Assembly (NCBI RefSeq): GCF_945901735.1 | Contig: NZ_CAMDLM010000002.1 | Location: forward strand, 62,001-126,000 | Source: Limnohabitans sp. Rim8 | GTDB taxonomy: Bacteria > Pseudomonadota > Gammaproteobacteria > Burkholderiales > Burkholderiaceae_C | Length of the DNA stretch: 64,000 nucleotides | Direction of reading: 5' to 3' | Shown: positions 1 through 12,348 of the stretch, in pieces | Layout of the letters: every line of letters starts with the position of its first letter | Numbering within the stretch: position 1 is the first letter of the stretch | The notes under the pieces: model-generated | What the model was told of the DNA's origin: nothing | Databases searched by the model: none | Seen by the model: only the letters and a program-made list of their open reading frames with translations | Translations under genes and position numbers: made by a program

Positions 1-647
1 CCCGCCTCCTGCACTTTGCGGCGTTCTTGCCGGATTTTTTTGCGCTTTTCTTGCGTCAGGCTGGCCAAAAAGTCATCGAAGTCGCGCCAATTTTGATTTT
101 GCCAGTGAAATTGCACCTGATCGCGCAGCAGCAGGCCGGCTTGTTCGCAGGCCTGCAGGTCTTGCGGGCTGCCAAACAGGAGGTGCAGGGACGGGATGTG
201 GTTGGTTTGGCAAAGCTCGAGCAAAGCGGCCAGCAGCGCCTGCCGGGCGGCGTCAGATTCGGCCAGCAAGCGGCTGCCGGGCACCGGCGTAAAGGGCGAT
301 GCCACCAGGGCTTTGGGGTAATAGTCCAGTCCGTGGCGCTGGTAGGCGTCGGCCCAGGCGTGGTCGAACACGTATTCGCCGCGTGAATGGGTCTTGATGT
401 ACAGCGGGCAGGCGGCGGCCAACACAGCGCCTTGCGGGGTGTCCCGCCACAGGCTGATGACTTGCAGCGTCCAGCCGGTTTCGTGCGAGGCCGATTGGCT
501 GGTTTGCATGGCCGACAAATAGGCATGCTGCATGAAGGGGGATGGGGCGTCTTGCCGGGCGAGCAGGCCGTCCCAGGCTTCAGGCGCGATGACACCCAGG
601 TCATCCTGCACCCGGGTGACATAATTCAAGCTCACATTTTCCAGCAC
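1..647 (-). CDS. FemAB-like / GNAT-fold peptidogalycan family protein (C-terminus outside window)
   Basis: The reverse strand is open from about 647 to the left edge and reads as a protein with segments such as SPFMQHAYLSAMQTS, CPLYIKTHSRGEYVFDHAWAD and FLASLTQEKRKKIRQERRKV. These are typical of the PF04339 family (FemAB-like, N-acyltransferase fold, often called peptidogalycan biosynthesis/recognition protein). The substrate is unknown. No ATG precedes the conserved region; GTG at 647 or GTG at 635 is the likely start, so the start is uncertain. Its start lies only 4 bases from the ATG of the divergent nadE. The family usually has about 370-400 residues, so roughly half is visible (215 codons). 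Confidence 0.75.
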   Translation of the reverse strand, partial: MLENVSLNYVTRVQDDLGVIAPEAWDGLLARQDAPSPFMQHAYLSAMQTSQSASHETGWTLQVISLWRDTPQGAVLAAACPLYIKTHSRGEYVFDHAWADAYQRHGLDYYPKALVASPFTPVPGSRLLAESDAARQALLAALLELCQTNHIPSLHLLFGSPQDLQACEQAGLLLRDQVQFHWQNQNWRDFDDFLASLTQEKRKKIRQERRKVQEA

Positions 648-651
648 CTGT

Positions 652-2699
<2,048 letters not shown>

Positions 2700-2747
2700 T
2701 GGGCTGGGCTGCAGGCGGGGCACCCCCCCCCACGCCTTCAAGCCCGA

Positions 2748-3359
2748 TCAGAGCAATTCAACTTTGGCCCGGGGTGAAAACCCTGCCTTTTGCACCAGGC
2801 TTTGCAGCAGCGCTTCGGGCTCGGTGCCTAAAGTCACCAGTTCGGTTTGCCAATTCCCCATGAAGCCTTGCGCAACCACCTGCCCAATGAAGGTCATCAG
2901 GCCATCGTAATAACCCAGGCTGTTCAAGATGCCCACAGGTTTGTCGTGGAAGCCCAGTTGACGCCAAGTCCAGACTTCAAACAATTCTTCAAATGTGCCG
3001 ATGCCGCCGGGCAGGGCCAAAAAAGCGTCGGCCTTGTCGGCCATGAGGCGCTTGCGCTCGTGCATGGTGTCCACCACATGGAGCTCGGTGCATCCGTGGT
3101 GTGCCCATTCCTTTTCGACGAGTGCGGTGGGAATGATGCCAACCACCGTGCCGCCTGCGGCCAGCGTGGCTTCGGCCACCAAGCCCATCAGGCCGTTGCG
3201 CCCGCCGCCATAGACCAGTTGACCGCCGTGCGCGCCGATCCAGGTGCCCACTTGAACCGCGATTTGCGCAAATTCAGGCTGGTTGCCGGGCTTGGAGCCG
3301 CAGTAAACGCAAACGGAGAAGGCAGGTTGTGCGGCTGGGAGAGGGTGGGGTATGTTCAT
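2748..3359 (-). CDS. LOG family protein (TIGR00730, cytokinin-riboside-monophosphate phosphoribohydrolase type)
   Basis: A 203-residue Rossmann-fold protein. It has the start region VCVYCGSKPGNQPEF, the glycine-rich YGGGRNGLMG and the catalytic/nucleotide motif LPGGIGTFEELFEVWTW (PGGxGTxxE). Members hydrolyse nucleoside 5'-monophosphates to base and ribose 5-phosphate; in bacteria the physiological substrate is often unclear. It lies 7 bases downstream of the RDD gene on the same strand, so the two are probably cotranscribed. It converges with glnB, with 48 bases between stop codons. Confidence 0.9.
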   Translation of the reverse strand: MNIPHPLPAAQPAFSVCVYCGSKPGNQPEFAQIAVQVGTWIGAHGGQLVYGGGRNGLMGLVAEATLAAGGTVVGIIPTALVEKEWAHHGCTELHVVDTMHERKRLMADKADAFLALPGGIGTFEELFEVWTWRQLGFHDKPVGILNSLGYYDGLMTFIGQVVAQGFMGNWQTELVTLGTEPEALLQSLVQKAGFSPRAKVELL

Positions 3360-3366
3360 GGTTGGT

Positions 3367-3894
3367 TCATTTGGCAGAAACCAGCCGGGTGCCGGCCCAG
3401 ACGTCGTGCCAGAACTGGCGCTGGGGGTGAAAGCGGCTGAGCAAGGCCCAGATCAGTACCCAGACCAAACTGAGCAGACCAATCGAGCCGGATGGCAGAC
3501 CTAAGGGAATGGTCAGCAGCAGCGGCGGCAAAAACCACATCCAGCTCAGCAAGTAGCGCAGCAGGGCGCGGCTTTGGCTCAGGGGCAGGCCTTGCGCGCT
3601 GACGACTTTGACATGCCAGGTTTTCATGGCCAGAGTTTGGCCCCGGTGCCAAAACCAAGTGAAGTAAATCCCCACTATCAAAAACACAAAGGCCTGCAAG
3701 CCCGGACGGTTGTCCAGGGCGTGGCGGGTCTGGCTCAGGGTGCCAAACAAGTAGCCTGCGATGAACACGACACCGAAGAGCAGCATGCCTTCGTAAAGCC
3801 AGCAGGCCATGCGGCGTTTGAGCGATGGGGCGGCCAGCGGGTCGGCGGCAGGCGGTACGGGGTGTGTCGGTGAGGCGGGCACGTGCTGGGTCAT
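3367..3894 (-). CDS. RDD family membrane protein
   Basis: A 175-residue protein with an N-terminal proline-rich tail of about 25 residues, then the RDD-domain start SLKRRMACWLYEGMLLFGVVF. It has three to four hydrophobic segments (about residues 38-55, 68-82, 115-150) and the conserved QTLAMKTWHVKVV motif. RDD proteins are small membrane proteins of mostly unknown role; some are proposed ion exchangers. In Burkholderiales it commonly follows the sigma/DUF3619/DUF3106 cassette, as here. Confidence 0.85.
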   Translation of the reverse strand: MTQHVPASPTHPVPPAADPLAAPSLKRRMACWLYEGMLLFGVVFIAGYLFGTLSQTRHALDNRPGLQAFVFLIVGIYFTWFWHRGQTLAMKTWHVKVVSAQGLPLSQSRALLRYLLSWMWFLPPLLLTIPLGLPSGSIGLLSLVWVLIWALLSRFHPQRQFWHDVWAGTRLVSAK

Positions 3895-4051
3895 GGCAGC
3901 AATGGATGATTGAAGATCGGACGGCGAAGGGGCTCAGCGCTGCCAGCAGGCGCAGGCCGGATGGATTGTGCGTCACAGCGTGAGGGACTTAGCGCTCAGG
4001 TGTAGCACCCGATTGTGGCTCAAATGCGCGGATGAACCGCACTGCATGAAT

Positions 4052-4855
4052 TCAAGATGGCTGTGGCAACAAGGTTTTGGGGTGGATCGGTTTTGAAGGC
4101 GCCACACGCTGAATCGCCCGTGTGGCGTTGATGGGCAGCAGTGGGGGACTGACCAAGCGGGTGCTGGGTGCCGCGAAACTGCGCGCGGCACTTTTTACAG
4201 GCGGTTTGGGGCCGGAAGACAGCTTGTATTTTTCCTGATCGGACAGCGCCAGGTAGGCCTCCCACTGGGCCCGCTTGTCTTGGGCAGACAGGGATTGGGT
4301 GGTGTTGAAGTGAAAGCGCGCCTGGCTGCGTTGGCGAGGACTGAGCGCCGCCCATTCCCGCATGCGGCTGTGCAGGGTCATCTGTTCCTCGTCACTGAGC
4401 TGCAGAAAATTTCTGGACAGAGTCAGCCATTTTTGTCGCTGCTGTGCCGTCAGTTCATGCCATTCCTCGCTCAATGGGCCCAGAGCTTGTTTTTGACGTT
4501 TGCTCAAGGACTTCCAAGAACTGGAGTCGGAGGGGTGTGAGCTTTTGGAGGCGCTGGATGTCAAGGGAACTTGCACACTGTGTCCCAATGCCGGTGTGGC
4601 CGGCAAAGACGGGTCGGTGACCGCATTCATGCTGGCTGGCACGTTCGAGTTGGGCATAGACGCTTGTTGTTCAGCCGGGGCTGGTGCATTTCCCATTGGG
4701 ATCTGTGTTTGTGCCCAGACTTGCATGCCCAAGCTCAGTGCCAAGGTGCCCAGGCAGCTGATGCCCCATCCTGGCCTGAGCCAGCTCAGACCAAGTTGAC
4801 ACACAGGCTGCTCGGCCGTGTGCTGAAGGCCAAACTTGAAACCCGTTTCAGTCAT
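4052..4855 (-). CDS. DUF3106 domain-containing exported protein
   Basis: The protein has 267 residues when started at the ATG that overlaps the stop of the upstream gene by 8 bases. An N-terminal hydrophobic stretch (LRPGWGISCLGTLALSLGMQVWAQ, about residues 26-48) looks like a signal peptide or anchor, followed by a Ser/Pro-rich linker. The DUF3106 core is a run of helical repeats with SWKSLSKRQKQALGPLSEEWHELTAQQRQKWL-like spacing, reminiscent of periplasmic LTXXQ/CpxP-type helices. Function is unknown. Tight coupling to the DUF3619 and sigma factor genes suggests a shared envelope-related response. Confidence 0.8.
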   Translation of the reverse strand: MTETGFKFGLQHTAEQPVCQLGLSWLRPGWGISCLGTLALSLGMQVWAQTQIPMGNAPAPAEQQASMPNSNVPASMNAVTDPSLPATPALGHSVQVPLTSSASKSSHPSDSSSWKSLSKRQKQALGPLSEEWHELTAQQRQKWLTLSRNFLQLSDEEQMTLHSRMREWAALSPRQRSQARFHFNTTQSLSAQDKRAQWEAYLALSDQEKYKLSSGPKPPVKSAARSFAAPSTRLVSPPLLPINATRAIQRVAPSKPIHPKTLLPQPS

Positions 4856-5285
4856 GCCGTGCGTTTTGCTGAAGCTTGAGGAACTGGGCAAAGCCTGGGT
4901 CGGTGTAGGCGTCCGGTGGTAATTCGTCGAGCAGCAGGGCCGAGTCAAGGGAGGCGATGTCGGACTCGGCCAAATCTTGTTGCAGGGCCTGAATGAACAT
5001 CAGGCCTGACACCAGGGCCAACAAAGGGAGGGCCGAGGCCAGGATGCGCCAAAGGTTCAGGCCCTCATCGGGTTGCCCGCTGAGCGTGCCATTGGCTTGC
5101 AAGGCCAGGCTGTGACGCAGCAGGCGTTGCGGCATGGGGCGGGTCTTCAGGGCCATTTGGCGGGCCACGCGCAGCCGCTCGCCGATGTCATGCCCCAAAT
5201 CCTGCGAGGCCACGTCCAATTGCGCGGCCAAAGTCCTGCCCCAAAGGTCCATGTCGGCGGTGGTGGATGTCTGGGAATTTTTCAT
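4848..5285 (-). CDS. DUF3619 family membrane protein, candidate anti-sigma factor
   Basis: A 145-residue protein with a soluble N-terminus containing a helix like LDVASQDLGHDIGERLRVARQMAL, one membrane segment near residues 83-102 (WRILASALPLLALVSGLMFIQ) and a short acidic C-terminus (LLDELPPDAYTDPGFAQFL). This architecture and the ATGA overlap (5282-5285) with the upstream ECF sigma factor fit a membrane-bound anti-sigma factor, but that role is my inference; the DUF3619 family has no established function known to me. Confidence 0.82.
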   Translation of the reverse strand: MKNSQTSTTADMDLWGRTLAAQLDVASQDLGHDIGERLRVARQMALKTRPMPQRLLRHSLALQANGTLSGQPDEGLNLWRILASALPLLALVSGLMFIQALQQDLAESDIASLDSALLLDELPPDAYTDPGFAQFLKLQQNARHD

Positions 5286-5848
5286 GGTTTCATGCCTTGG
5301 AGGGCCAAGGTTTTACTCAAGGACTGGATAGCGCGGGAGCAATGGGTCTTAACGCTGCCTTCAGAGCAGCCCATCACGGCGGCGGTTTCAGCCACGTCCA
5401 GCTCCTCCCAATAACGCAGGAGGAAGGCTTCTCGTTGACGTGCCGGCAGGCTCATGATGGCTTTTTCAATATGTTCCAGGGTTTGCACCCGCCCCAACCA
5501 TTGCTCAGCGCTTTGACTGGCGGGGGCGTCGGCCGCACCTGTGGTGACTTCGAGCAGGTCAAAGTCGCCCAGGTCGTCTCGGTGGTCAAAATCGTCCAGG
5601 TTGGAAAACAAGGCATTGCGCGTCTTGCGACGGCGAAACCAATCGAGCACGGTATTTGACAATATCCGTTGGAACAGCAAAGGCAGCTCTGGTGCCGGTT
5701 TGTCTGAGTAGTGGCTGCACAACTTGATCATGCTGTCTTGCACGATGTCCAAGGCCCCTTCTTCATCGCCCACGTGGTAATAGGCCCGTTTGAAGGCTTT
5801 TTTCTCCACGCTTTTGAGAAAGTCAGAAATGTCGGTATCCGAGGCCAA
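5282..5848 (-). CDS. ECF-type RNA polymerase sigma factor
   Basis: A 188-residue sigma-70 family protein. Region 2 is DFLKSVEKKAFKRAYYHVGDEEGALDIVQDSMIKL with the following LPLLFQRILSNTVLDWFRRRKTR. Region 4 is IEKAIMSLPARQREAFLLRYWEELDVAETAAVMGCSEGSVKTHCSRAIQSL, a clear HTH. The start codon is TTG at 5848, chosen because the protein then begins like its relatives; there is no nearby in-frame ATG. It heads a four- to five-gene leftward operon (DUF3619, DUF3106, RDD, LOG) with overlapping or closely spaced genes. It diverges from ilvB. Confidence 0.88.
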   Translation of the reverse strand: MASDTDISDFLKSVEKKAFKRAYYHVGDEEGALDIVQDSMIKLCSHYSDKPAPELPLLFQRILSNTVLDWFRRRKTRNALFSNLDDFDHRDDLGDFDLLEVTTGAADAPASQSAEQWLGRVQTLEHIEKAIMSLPARQREAFLLRYWEELDVAETAAVMGCSEGSVKTHCSRAIQSLSKTLALQGMKP

Positions 5849-6155
5849 GTTGCTTGCAGCGGCGGGCTGTGTCCTGTGTAGGCGAGATTTGAGTGCGGGT
5901 GGCGAGACTTGCGATGGTGCGATGCAATTATGTCACTCACCCAGATGTGGGTGGTCTGTTTTAAAGGCCCGCTGTCAACGGTGCGATAATAGCGGGTTGC
6001 AATTGAAAAAAAGCAAACGGATCACCGTCCGGCACTTTTACAGTTTGGTGCCCATGTCTGTGGTCTCAAGTCCCAAAGCCACTTCACAAGAGTCGAGCCA
6101 AGGGGCACCCAAGGTTTTTCGTTAGAGAAATTCACAAAGGTTCAAAAGGTTGAAT
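5849..6155. other. Intergenic region between the sigma factor gene and ilvB
   Basis: 307 bases without a convincing gene. A GATAAT element at 5985-5990 could be the -10 of the rightward ilvB promoter, but no good -35 lies 17 bases upstream. A 23-codon frame 6054-6125 begins ATG TCT GTG GTC, but it is not rich in Ile/Leu/Val codons and has no terminator after it, so I do not call it an ilv leader. Confidence 0.4.
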
Positions 6156-7928
6156 ATGGAAATCAATAAAGCCGAAATGGCATCCGCTGCGTCCGTCGCT
6201 TCTTCAGGTCAAGAGTTGCGTGGGGCCGAAATTCTGGTCAAAGCGTTGCAGGCCGAAAACGTTCAATTCGTTTGGGGCTATCCCGGTGGGGCTGTGCTTC
6301 ACATCTACGACGCTTTTTACAAACAAGAAACCATCCAGCACGTGCTGGTCCGCCACGAGCAAGCGGCGGTGCACGCTGCCGATGGCTACGCTCGCGCAAC
6401 TGGCGAAGTGGGTGTGGCGCTTGTCACGTCGGGCCCCGGTCTGACCAACGCTGTGACCGGCATCGCCACCGCTTACATGGACAGCATTCCCATGGTCATC
6501 ATCAGTGGGCAAGTGCCCACTGCGGCCATTGGCCTAGATGCCTTCCAGGAATGCGACACCGTGGGCATCACCCGCCCCATCGTCAAGCACAACTTCCTGG
6601 TCAAAGACGCCAAGGACATGGCCGAGGTCATGAAAAAAGCCTTCCACATTGCGCGCACCGGTCGCCCTGGCCCGGTGGTGGTCGATGTACCCAAGGACGT
6701 GTCTTTCAACAAAACACTGTTCACAGGCTACCCCGACAAGGTCGAGATGCGCTCGTATAACCCGGTGCGCAAGGGCCATGGTGGCCAGATCCGCAAGGCC
6801 ATGCAGCTGTTGATGTCGGCCAAGCGCCCTTACATCTACACCGGCGGCGGCGTGTTGCTGAGCAACGCCAGCACCGAGTTGCGCGCGCTGGTGGACATGC
6901 TGAACTTCCCGGTCACCAACACCTTGATGGGTTTGGGCGCTTTCCCGGCCAATGACCGCCGATTCTTGGGCATGTTGGGCATGCACGGCACGCTGGAGGC
7001 CAACAACGCCATGCAAAACTGCGACGTCTTGCTGGCCGTGGGCGCCCGCTTTGACGACCGCGTCATTGGCAACCCCAAGCATTTCGCGCAAAACGAACGC
7101 AAAATCATCCACATCGACATCGATCCTTCGAGCATCTCCAAGCGCGTCAAGGTGGATGTGCCGATCGTGGGCGACGTCAAAGACGTGCTGGTCGAATTGA
7201 TGGGCATGATCCGCGAATCTGGTCTCAAGCCCGACAGCCAATCGCTGGCGCAGTGGTGGCAGACGGTCGAAGGTTGGCGCAGCCGCGATTGCATGAAGTA
7301 CGACAGCACCAACAGCATGGTCATCAAGCCGCAAAAGGTCATCGAGACCTTGTGGGACATGACCAAGGACGCCGACGCCTACATCACCTCGGACGTGGGC
7401 CAGCACCAGATGTGGGCTGCCCAGTACTATAAGTTCAACGAGCCGCGTCGCTGGATCAACTCCGGTGGCTTGGGCACCATGGGCGTGGGCATTCCTTACG
7501 CCATGGGCATCAAACTGGCCAAGCCCGACAGCGAGGTGTATTGCGTGACGGGTGAAGGCTCGGTGCAAATGTGCATCCAAGAGCTTTCGACCTGCCTGCA
7601 ATACAACACGCCCATCAAAGTCGTGGCCCTGAACAACGGTTACTTGGGCATGGTGCGCCAGTGGCAGGAGATTGATTACTCCGGTCGTTACAGCCACAGC
7701 TACATGGATGCTTTGCCCAACTTCGTGAAGTTGGCTGAGGCCTATGGCCACGTCGGCATCTTGGTGGAAAAGCCTGAGGATGTGGAGCCTGCTTTGCGCG
7801 AAGCACGCAGGCTCAAGGACCGCACGGTTTTCCTGGACATCCGTACGGACCCCACTGAAAACGTGTTCCCCATGGTCAAGGCTGGCAAAGGCATCACCGA
7901 GATGCTGATGGGCGCTGAAGATCTTTAA
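6156..7928 (+). CDS. ilvB: Acetolactate synthase large (catalytic) subunit
   Basis: A 590-residue ThDP enzyme, first common step of Ile/Val/Leu synthesis (pyruvate to 2-acetolactate, or with 2-oxobutyrate to acetohydroxybutyrate). Visible are the catalytic Glu68 in RHEQAAVHAADGYAR, the FAD/central region with GARFDDRVIGNP and the ThDP/Mg site GEGSVQM...NNGYLGMVRQWQ. The ATG at 6156 follows AAAAGG with 6-base spacing; an in-frame TTG at 6150 is less likely. It is followed at 83 bases by ilvN. Called ilvB/ilvI type; the two names are not separable here. Confidence 0.95.
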   Translation: MEINKAEMASAASVASSGQELRGAEILVKALQAENVQFVWGYPGGAVLHIYDAFYKQETIQHVLVRHEQAAVHAADGYARATGEVGVALVTSGPGLTNAVTGIATAYMDSIPMVIISGQVPTAAIGLDAFQECDTVGITRPIVKHNFLVKDAKDMAEVMKKAFHIARTGRPGPVVVDVPKDVSFNKTLFTGYPDKVEMRSYNPVRKGHGGQIRKAMQLLMSAKRPYIYTGGGVLLSNASTELRALVDMLNFPVTNTLMGLGAFPANDRRFLGMLGMHGTLEANNAMQNCDVLLAVGARFDDRVIGNPKHFAQNERKIIHIDIDPSSISKRVKVDVPIVGDVKDVLVELMGMIRESGLKPDSQSLAQWWQTVEGWRSRDCMKYDSTNSMVIKPQKVIETLWDMTKDADAYITSDVGQHQMWAAQYYKFNEPRRWINSGGLGTMGVGIPYAMGIKLAKPDSEVYCVTGEGSVQMCIQELSTCLQYNTPIKVVALNNGYLGMVRQWQEIDYSGRYSHSYMDALPNFVKLAEAYGHVGILVEKPEDVEPALREARRLKDRTVFLDIRTDPTENVFPMVKAGKGITEMLMGAEDL

Positions 7929-8011
7929 TTAATTCCACTGGACGAATCTATTGCCCGCCAAGCCTGCGCATTACCGTGCGCAGGGGAGGGCGGCGAGAAG
8001 AGGAATCACAC

Positions 8012-9558
<1,547 letters not shown>

Positions 9559-9581
9559 TCCAGGCCCTTGGGCAAGAATGG

Positions 9582-9607
9582 AAAAGGCCACTGTGGTGGC
9601 CTTTTTC
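9582..9607 (+). terminator. Rho-independent terminator after ilvC
   Basis: A perfect 10-bp stem AAAAGGCCAC / GTGGCCTTTT with a 4-base loop TGTG, ending in a T run (TTTTT), starts 23 bases after the ilvC stop codon. Confidence 0.9.
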
Positions 9608-9677
9608 TTGGGCGCTGGGTCTGCCTTAAACTCGGCTCCTACGTTATGAATCCGAAAAACCGCAACAGGAATGGACG

Positions 9678-10493
9678 ATGAACAAAACCACCGACACCGC
9701 TGAAGACAAAGAAGGCCCTGTGCCGGTGCGTAAACCCTCCAAGGGCATTTACATGCTGCCCAACATGATCACTTTGGCGGCTCTGTTTGCTGGTTTTTAT
9801 GCCATCGTCATGGCCATCAATGGCCGGTTTGACCTGGCCACCGTGGGCATTTTCAGCGCTATGGTGCTCGACAGCCTGGACGGTCGCGTGGCCCGCATGA
9901 CCAACACCCAAAGTGCCTTTGGCGAGCAAATGGATTCGCTGTCGGACATGGTGTCCTTTGGCGCGGCACCCGCTTTGATCGCTTATGTCTGGACGCTCAA
10001 GGAGTTGGGCCGTTGGGGCTGGATTGCGGCCTTTGTTTACTGTGCTTGCGCGGCGTTGCGCTTGGCGCGCTTCAACGTCAACACGGGCGTGGTCGACAAG
10101 CGTTATTTTCAGGGCCTGCCCTCGCCTGCGGCTGCGGCCTTGGTCATGGGTTTTGTCTGGATCATGTTTGAAAACGCCGTGCCCGCCAAGGCCGTGTCCT
10201 GGGGCATGTTTGCCGTGTGCCTGTTTGCTGGCTTGACCATGGTGACCAATGTACCGTTTTACAGTTTCAAGGACATGCACATGAAAAAGAGCGTGCCTTT
10301 TGCCACGCTGGTGCTGGTGGCTTTGGGGATTGCGGCCGTGAACATCGATCCGCCAACTGTCTTGTTTGGGTCGTTTGTGGCTTACGGCTTGAGTGGCTAT
10401 GTGATTTATATCTGGCGCAAGGCCAAAGGACAGCCCACCAGCATGATCAGCACCTCCACCGACGAACCCGACGAACGCGGTTTGCACCAATGA
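9678..10493 (+). CDS. pssA: CDP-diacylglycerol--serine O-phosphatidyltransferase
   Basis: A 271-residue integral membrane enzyme that makes phosphatidylserine, the precursor of phosphatidylethanolamine. The CDP-alcohol phosphotransferase signature D-G-x2-A-R-x8-G-x3-D-x3-D is complete in DSLDGRVARMTNTQSAFGEQMDSLSD, in two parts around residue 70. Several membrane segments follow. The N-terminus is charged and soluble (about 25 residues). It stands alone between the ilvC terminator and the leuA leader. Confidence 0.93.
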   Translation: MNKTTDTAEDKEGPVPVRKPSKGIYMLPNMITLAALFAGFYAIVMAINGRFDLATVGIFSAMVLDSLDGRVARMTNTQSAFGEQMDSLSDMVSFGAAPALIAYVWTLKELGRWGWIAAFVYCACAALRLARFNVNTGVVDKRYFQGLPSPAAAALVMGFVWIMFENAVPAKAVSWGMFAVCLFAGLTMVTNVPFYSFKDMHMKKSVPFATLVLVALGIAAVNIDPPTVLFGSFVAYGLSGYVIYIWRKAKGQPTSMISTSTDEPDERGLHQ

Positions 10494-10541
10494 TGTCAAC
10501 TGCACGACAGTTCGGGTTTTGAACTGTGCTACAGTATTGAT

Positions 10542-10595
10542 ATGAATTTTTCTTTGTTTGCACTACTGCTAGCGCCTCACGGGCGGGATGTGTAG
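10542..10595 (+). CDS. leuL: Leucine leader peptide (leuA attenuator peptide)
   Basis: A 17-codon frame reading MNFSLFALLLAPHGRDV sits 96 bases upstream of leuA and 20 bases before a terminator hairpin. Four of its 17 codons are leucine and three are consecutive (CTA CTG CTA); CTA is a rare leucine codon in this high-GC genome. This is the expected layout of a ribosome-mediated attenuator responding to charged leucyl-tRNA. The ATG lacks a strong Shine-Dalgarno sequence (TATTGAT precedes it), so the assignment rests on codon content and position. Confidence 0.72.
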   Translation: MNFSLFALLLAPHGRDV

Positions 10596-10614
10596 CGCAC
10601 GCAAACATTTTCCC

Positions 10615-10655
10615 AAAAGGCCCGTATGCCATCCGCAACGGGCCTTTTGCATTTT
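10615..10655 (+). terminator. leuA attenuator terminator
   Basis: An 11-bp stem AAAAGGCCCGT / ACGGGCCTTTT (10615-10625 with 10638-10648) is followed by GCATTTTT. It lies between the leucine-rich leader and leuA, so it would abort transcription when leucyl-tRNA is plentiful. The competing antiterminator pairing was not resolved by eye. Confidence 0.75.
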
Positions 10656-10690
10656 TGCTTGGACTTGCGGGTTTTTGACCAGGAGTGAAC

Positions 10691-12229
10691 ATGGCTGACA
10701 AACTGATTATTTTCGACACCACCTTGCGCGACGGCGAGCAATCGCCCGGTGCCTCCATGACCCGCGATGAGAAGCTGCGCATTGCCCGCCAACTGGAGCG
10801 TCTGCGTGTGGACGTGATCGAAGCCGGTTTTGCGGCCAGTTCCAACGGCGACTTTGAGGCGGTGAAAGCCATTGCCGATGTGATCAAGGATTCCACCATT
10901 TGCTCTTTGTCACGTGCCAACGACCGCGACATCTCGCGCGCCGCCGAAGCCCTCAAAGGGGCCAACAGCGGACGCATTCACACCTTCATTGCCACGTCGC
11001 CCTTGCACATGGAAAAGAAGCTGCGCATGACACCTGACCAGGTGTTTGAGCAGGCCAAGCAGTCGGTGCGCTTTGCCCGTAACCTGGTGAGCGATGTGGA
11101 ATTCAGCCCGGAAGACGGCTACCGCAGTGACATGGATTTCCTGTGCCGGATCCTAGAGGCCGTGATTGCCGAGGGGGCCAGTACCATCAACGTGCCCGAC
11201 ACGGTGGGTTACGCGGTGCCCGAACTTTATGGTGAGTTCATCCGCACTTTGCGCGAGCGCATTCCCAACTCGGACAAAGCGATTTGGTCCGTGCATTGCC
11301 ACAACGACTTGGGCATGGCGGTGGCCAACTCCCTGGCCGGTGTGAAGATCGGCGGCGCACGCCAGGTGGAGTGCACCATCAACGGGCTGGGCGAGCGCGC
11401 AGGCAACTGTTCGCTGGAAGAAGTGGTCATGGCCGTGAAGACGCGGCGTGACTATTTTGGTCTGGATGTGGGCATCGATGCGAGCCACATCTTGGCCGCC
11501 AGCCGCATGGTCAGTCAAACCACCGGTTTTGTGGTCCAGCCCAACAAGGCGGTGGTGGGTGCGAACGCTTTTGCCCACGCCTCGGGCATTCACCAAGATG
11601 GCGTACTCAAGGCCCGCGATACCTACGAAATCATGCGTGCGGAAGATGTGGGTTGGTCCAACAACAAAATCGTGTTGGGCAAACTGAGCGGCCGCAACGC
11701 GTTCAAACAACGTTTGCAAGACTTGGGCGTGACCCTGGACAGTGAAACCGAAATCAACAACGCTTTTGCCAAGTTCAAGGAGTTGGCCGATCGCAAAAGT
11801 GAGATCTTTGACGAGGACATCCTGGCCTTGGTCAGTGACGAAAGCGTCAGCACCGAAAAAGAGCAGTACGGCTTTGTCTCGATGTCCCAGCACAGCGAAA
11901 CCGGCGAACGCCCGCATGCGGCCGTGGTCTTCACCGTGCAGGGCAAGGAAGTGAGCACCGAGTCGGATGGCAATGGCCCGGTGGATGCCTCCCTCAAGGC
12001 GATCGAGTCGCATGTCAAAAGTGGCGCAGAAATGGTGCTGTATTCGGTCAACGCCATTAGTGGCTCCACCGAAAGTCAGGGGGAGGTGACTGTGCGGTTG
12101 CAAAACAGTGGGCGGGTGGTCAACGGTGTCGGGTCCGATCCGGACATCGTGGTGGCTTCGGCCAAGGCTTACCTGAGTGCATTGAATAAATTACAGAGCA
12201 AAGCCGATCGCGTCGCTGCGCAGGGTTAA
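10691..12229 (+). CDS. leuA: 2-isopropylmalate synthase
   Basis: A 512-residue enzyme for the first committed step of leucine synthesis (2-oxoisovalerate plus acetyl-CoA). The HMGL-like barrel starts [19 protein letters not shown]; the metal ligands appear in [35 protein letters not shown] and the C-terminal LeuA dimer/regulatory domain complete it. The ATG at 10691 follows AGGAG with 5-base spacing (GTG at 10685 is less likely). It is preceded by a leader peptide and attenuator. Confidence 0.96.
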   Translation: MADKLIIFDTTLRDGEQSPGASMTRDEKLRIARQLERLRVDVIEAGFAASSNGDFEAVKAIADVIKDSTICSLSRANDRDISRAAEALKGANSGRIHTFIATSPLHMEKKLRMTPDQVFEQAKQSVRFARNLVSDVEFSPEDGYRSDMDFLCRILEAVIAEGASTINVPDTVGYAVPELYGEFIRTLRERIPNSDKAIWSVHCHNDLGMAVANSLAGVKIGGARQVECTINGLGERAGNCSLEEVVMAVKTRRDYFGLDVGIDASHILAASRMVSQTTGFVVQPNKAVVGANAFAHASGIHQDGVLKARDTYEIMRAEDVGWSNNKIVLGKLSGRNAFKQRLQDLGVTLDSETEINNAFAKFKELADRKSEIFDEDILALVSDESVSTEKEQYGFVSMSQHSETGERPHAAVVFTVQGKEVSTESDGNGPVDASLKAIESHVKSGAEMVLYSVNAISGSTESQGEVTVRLQNSGRVVNGVGSDPDIVVASAKAYLSALNKLQSKADRVAAQG

Positions 12230-12285
12230 AATGCATTCAAAATAAGTAATTATTTGCTTTATAAAAGTCACGTAAGTCATTGTTC

Positions 12286-12314
12286 TTGCCTGACTTTTTT
12301 TATTTCGGTACACT
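12286..12314 (+). promoter_or_regulatory. Putative sigma-70 promoter of the D,D-endopeptidase gene
   Basis: TTGCCT (12286-12291) and TACACT (12309-12314) are separated by 17 bases and lie 35 bases upstream of the ATG at 12349. Each element matches the consensus at four of six positions. Confidence 0.5.
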
Positions 12315-12348
12315 GTCTTTCGTATTTGAAAAAACACACCATCAGGAC

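Noticed and set aside
6054-6125. Possible ilvB leader peptide (23 codons starting Met-Ser-Val-Val)
   Set aside because: Only two Val codons, no Ile/Leu run and no terminator hairpin between it and ilvB.
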